Shown: piece by piece, positions 62,592 to 64,000 of the stretch
How positions within the stretch are numbered: position 1 is the stretch's first letter
Layout: every line of letters starts with the position of its first letter
From: Splendidivirga corallicola
GTDB lineage: Bacteria; Bacteroidota; Bacteroidia; Cytophagales; Cyclobacteriaceae
Direction of reading: 5' to 3'
Assembly (NCBI GenBank): GCA_030442035.1
Contig: JAUJEA010000001.1
Coordinates: forward strand, 1,085,559-1,149,558
DNA length: 64,000 nucleotides
Program-made: the position numbers and the translations under genes
The notes under the pieces: model-generated
Database searches by the model: none
Told to the model about the DNA's origin: nothing
The model's input: the letters and a program-made list of their open reading frames with translations, nothing else

Positions 62592-64000
62592 ATGAGAATA
62601 GAAAAAATAGCTTTAGGAGAGACGGGAAACTTCTCTCCTCTTTTTTTGGATTATCTTGAAGGTAAAAAACAACTTAATGGTTATTACGGAAAAGCACCGG
62701 TCATTGAGAACTTTAAGGAGCAAATTGAAAACAAATCTCTCAATCCGGAATCCAGAGGAGTATTGCATGAAGTACTCAAATCGCAATACCAACAATTAGA
62801 AACGCACGACTTACTCAGAAAGAATATCGATCTGCTAAAAGCAGATAATACCTACACTATTACTACCGGACACCAACTAAACATCTTTACCGGCCCTCTT
62901 TATTTCATTTATAAGATTGTCACGGTCATCAATATCTGCAAACAATTAAAAGGGAAGTATCCGGACTATAACTTTATTCCAGTCTACTGGATGGCTACAG
63001 AAGATCATGATTTTGCAGAAATCAATCATTTCAATTTATTTGGTAAGAAATATGAATGGGAAACGGATCAAAAAGGCGCTGTGGGTCGTTTTAATCCTGC
63101 TTCCATAAAATCCATTTTGGATCAGCTTCCGGAGCATTCCGAATTGTTTGAAGAGGCCTATTTAAAACATGGTTCATTAGCTGATGCCACCAGGTATTAT
63201 GTGAACGCCTTATTCGGAAAGGAGGGATTAGTCGTGATTGATGCTGATAACGCTCAATTGAAAGGTTTATTCCGGAATATTATTAAAGATGATCTTTTCA
63301 ACCATAGAGCCAATGATATGGTTGAATCGGCTTCTTCCGATTTAGCAAAGGAAGGTTACAGATCCCAGGTTTATCCACGTTCCATTAATTTCTTTTATTT
63401 GGAAAATGGTTCACGAGAACGTATTATCAGGGAAGATGACAGCTTCGTGGTAAGAAATACTGATTTAAAATTCAGTAAAGAAGAAATTGAGGATCAGCTT
63501 GAGAAGCATCCCGATCGATTCAGTCCAAATGTTATTACCCGTCCATTATACCAGGAAACAGTTCTACCCAATCTCGCCTATATCGGAGGGCCCGCTGAAA
63601 TAGCCTATTGGCTGCAGCTAAAAAGGATATTTGATTATTATAAGGTACCCTTTCCCATTTTGATGCCAAGAAATTTTGCTTTAGTAATCAACAAGGCTAA
63701 TGTTAAAAAGATCAAAAAACTTGGTTTGGGTTCGTGTGAGCTTTTTCTCGATCTACAATCCCTTAAAACAGGATTTATTGAGCGCAACTCAGAAAGTACT
63801 TTTTCCCTGGAAAGAGAAAGGGAAATACTCAATGAAGTATACCAATCGGTAAGCAACATCGCAGCGGCCGTTGATAAAAGTCTTGAAGGTTTAATTGGAG
63901 CGGAGGCAAATAAAGCGCTGAAGGGCATAGAAAATATTGAGAAGAGACTAAAAAAAGCAGAGGAAAAAAAGCAGGAAACTGCATTGATTCAATTACAGAA
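62592..64000 (+). CDS. bshC: Bacillithiol synthase (BshC), cut by window end
   Basis: Open from ATG 62592 to the window edge (469 full codons), C-terminus outside. MRIEKIALGETGNFSPLFLDY, TITTGHQLNIFTGPLYFIYKI, PVYWMATEDHDFAEINHFN, YRSQVYPRSINFFYLENGSR and AYIGGPAEIAYWLQLK match BshC. It adds Cys to GlcN-malate, the last step of bacillithiol synthesis. This supports Bacteroidota or Firmicutes ancestry; other signs point to Bacteroidota. rimO ends 74 bases upstream. Confidence 0.95.
   Translation, partial: MRIEKIALGETGNFSPLFLDYLEGKKQLNGYYGKAPVIENFKEQIENKSLNPESRGVLHEVLKSQYQQLETHDLLRKNIDLLKADNTYTITTGHQLNIFTGPLYFIYKIVTVINICKQLKGKYPDYNFIPVYWMATEDHDFAEINHFNLFGKKYEWETDQKGAVGRFNPASIKSILDQLPEHSELFEEAYLKHGSLADATRYYVNALFGKEGLVVIDADNAQLKGLFRNIIKDDLFNHRANDMVESASSDLAKEGYRSQVYPRSINFFYLENGSRERIIREDDSFVVRNTDLKFSKEEIEDQLEKHPDRFSPNVITRPLYQETVLPNLAYIGGPAEIAYWLQLKRIFDYYKVPFPILMPRNFALVINKANVKKIKKLGLGSCELFLDLQSLKTGFIERNSESTFSLEREREILNEVYQSVSNIAAAVDKSLEGLIGAEANKALKGIENIEKRLKKAEEKKQETALIQLQ

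Overview
This 64 kb window looks like a chromosomal segment of a Bacteroidota bacterium, most likely a Cytophagales relative (marine gliding type). The DNA is AT-rich. Several intergenic regions carry the Bacteroidota promoter form TTTG / TAnnTTTG. The gene set is also typical: a PorE-like TPR/PD40/OmpA protein, large FtsX/MacB-type permeases, a DUF6090 protein, NamZ/DUF1343, bacillithiol synthesis (BshC), BatD, and an ABC permease fused to an M1 peptidase. I found no rRNA, tRNA, CRISPR array or prophage. The only mobile element is a frameshifted Y1 (IS200/RAYT-like) transposase with REP-like hairpins.

Layout. 1-4.3 kb: an ABC transporter operon whose permease is fused to an M1 aminopeptidase (cut by the window start). 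4.6-7.4 kb: a secreted FGE-fold protein and an exported HisC-like aminotransferase. 7.4-13.1 kb: a perfect 53-bp palindrome, a small secreted protein, a CnoX-like thioredoxin, a small zinc-ribbon membrane protein, an MFS transporter, a possible promoter/25-codon ORF/terminator unit, VOC and DUF1801 proteins, and an outer-membrane barrel. 13.2-16.3 kb: two tandem NodB deacetylases and a NamZ-type muramidase, a probable peptidoglycan recycling unit. 16.5-26.3 kb: an FtsX-type permease, DUF6090, DUF1697, a decayed gene, phosphofructokinase, MFS, polyphosphate-glucokinase-like ROK kinase and an amidohydrolase.

26.6-36.7 kb, mostly + strand: lepA, folD, queE, pabB-pabC, the PorE-like protein, an unknown membrane protein, a thioesterase and a RecD-like helicase. 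37-43.5 kb: a yeast-type cytosine deaminase, an ABC-2 exporter pair, a TetR regulator with two matching operators, a FabF-type synthase, and dnaA. 43.8-50.3 kb: queG, a 65-residue unknown, batD, aroC, a dicarboxylate symporter and an Nfu scaffold. 50.5-57.4 kb, - strand: an NSS symporter, GNAT, a TrpF-like protein, an M3 oligopeptidase, ComM/YifB and a small membrane protein. 57.9-64 kb: a Fic protein under a TTTGACA-repeat region, a methyltransferase, the broken transposase, a lipocalin-like lipoprotein, rimO and bshC (cut by the window end).

The intergenic regions repeatedly hold three families of short degenerate repeats: A (AACACCTCAACACTTC-like), B (CAGGTATCAGATTTCAG-like, often palindromic) and C (AATTCGTAATTC-like). 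They occur only between genes and are the main unexplained signal. Other leads are the TetR/FabF operator pair, the palindrome at 7560-7612, the REP/transposase locus and the Fic upstream repeats. All functions are read from motifs and remembered family likeness; no database search was run.
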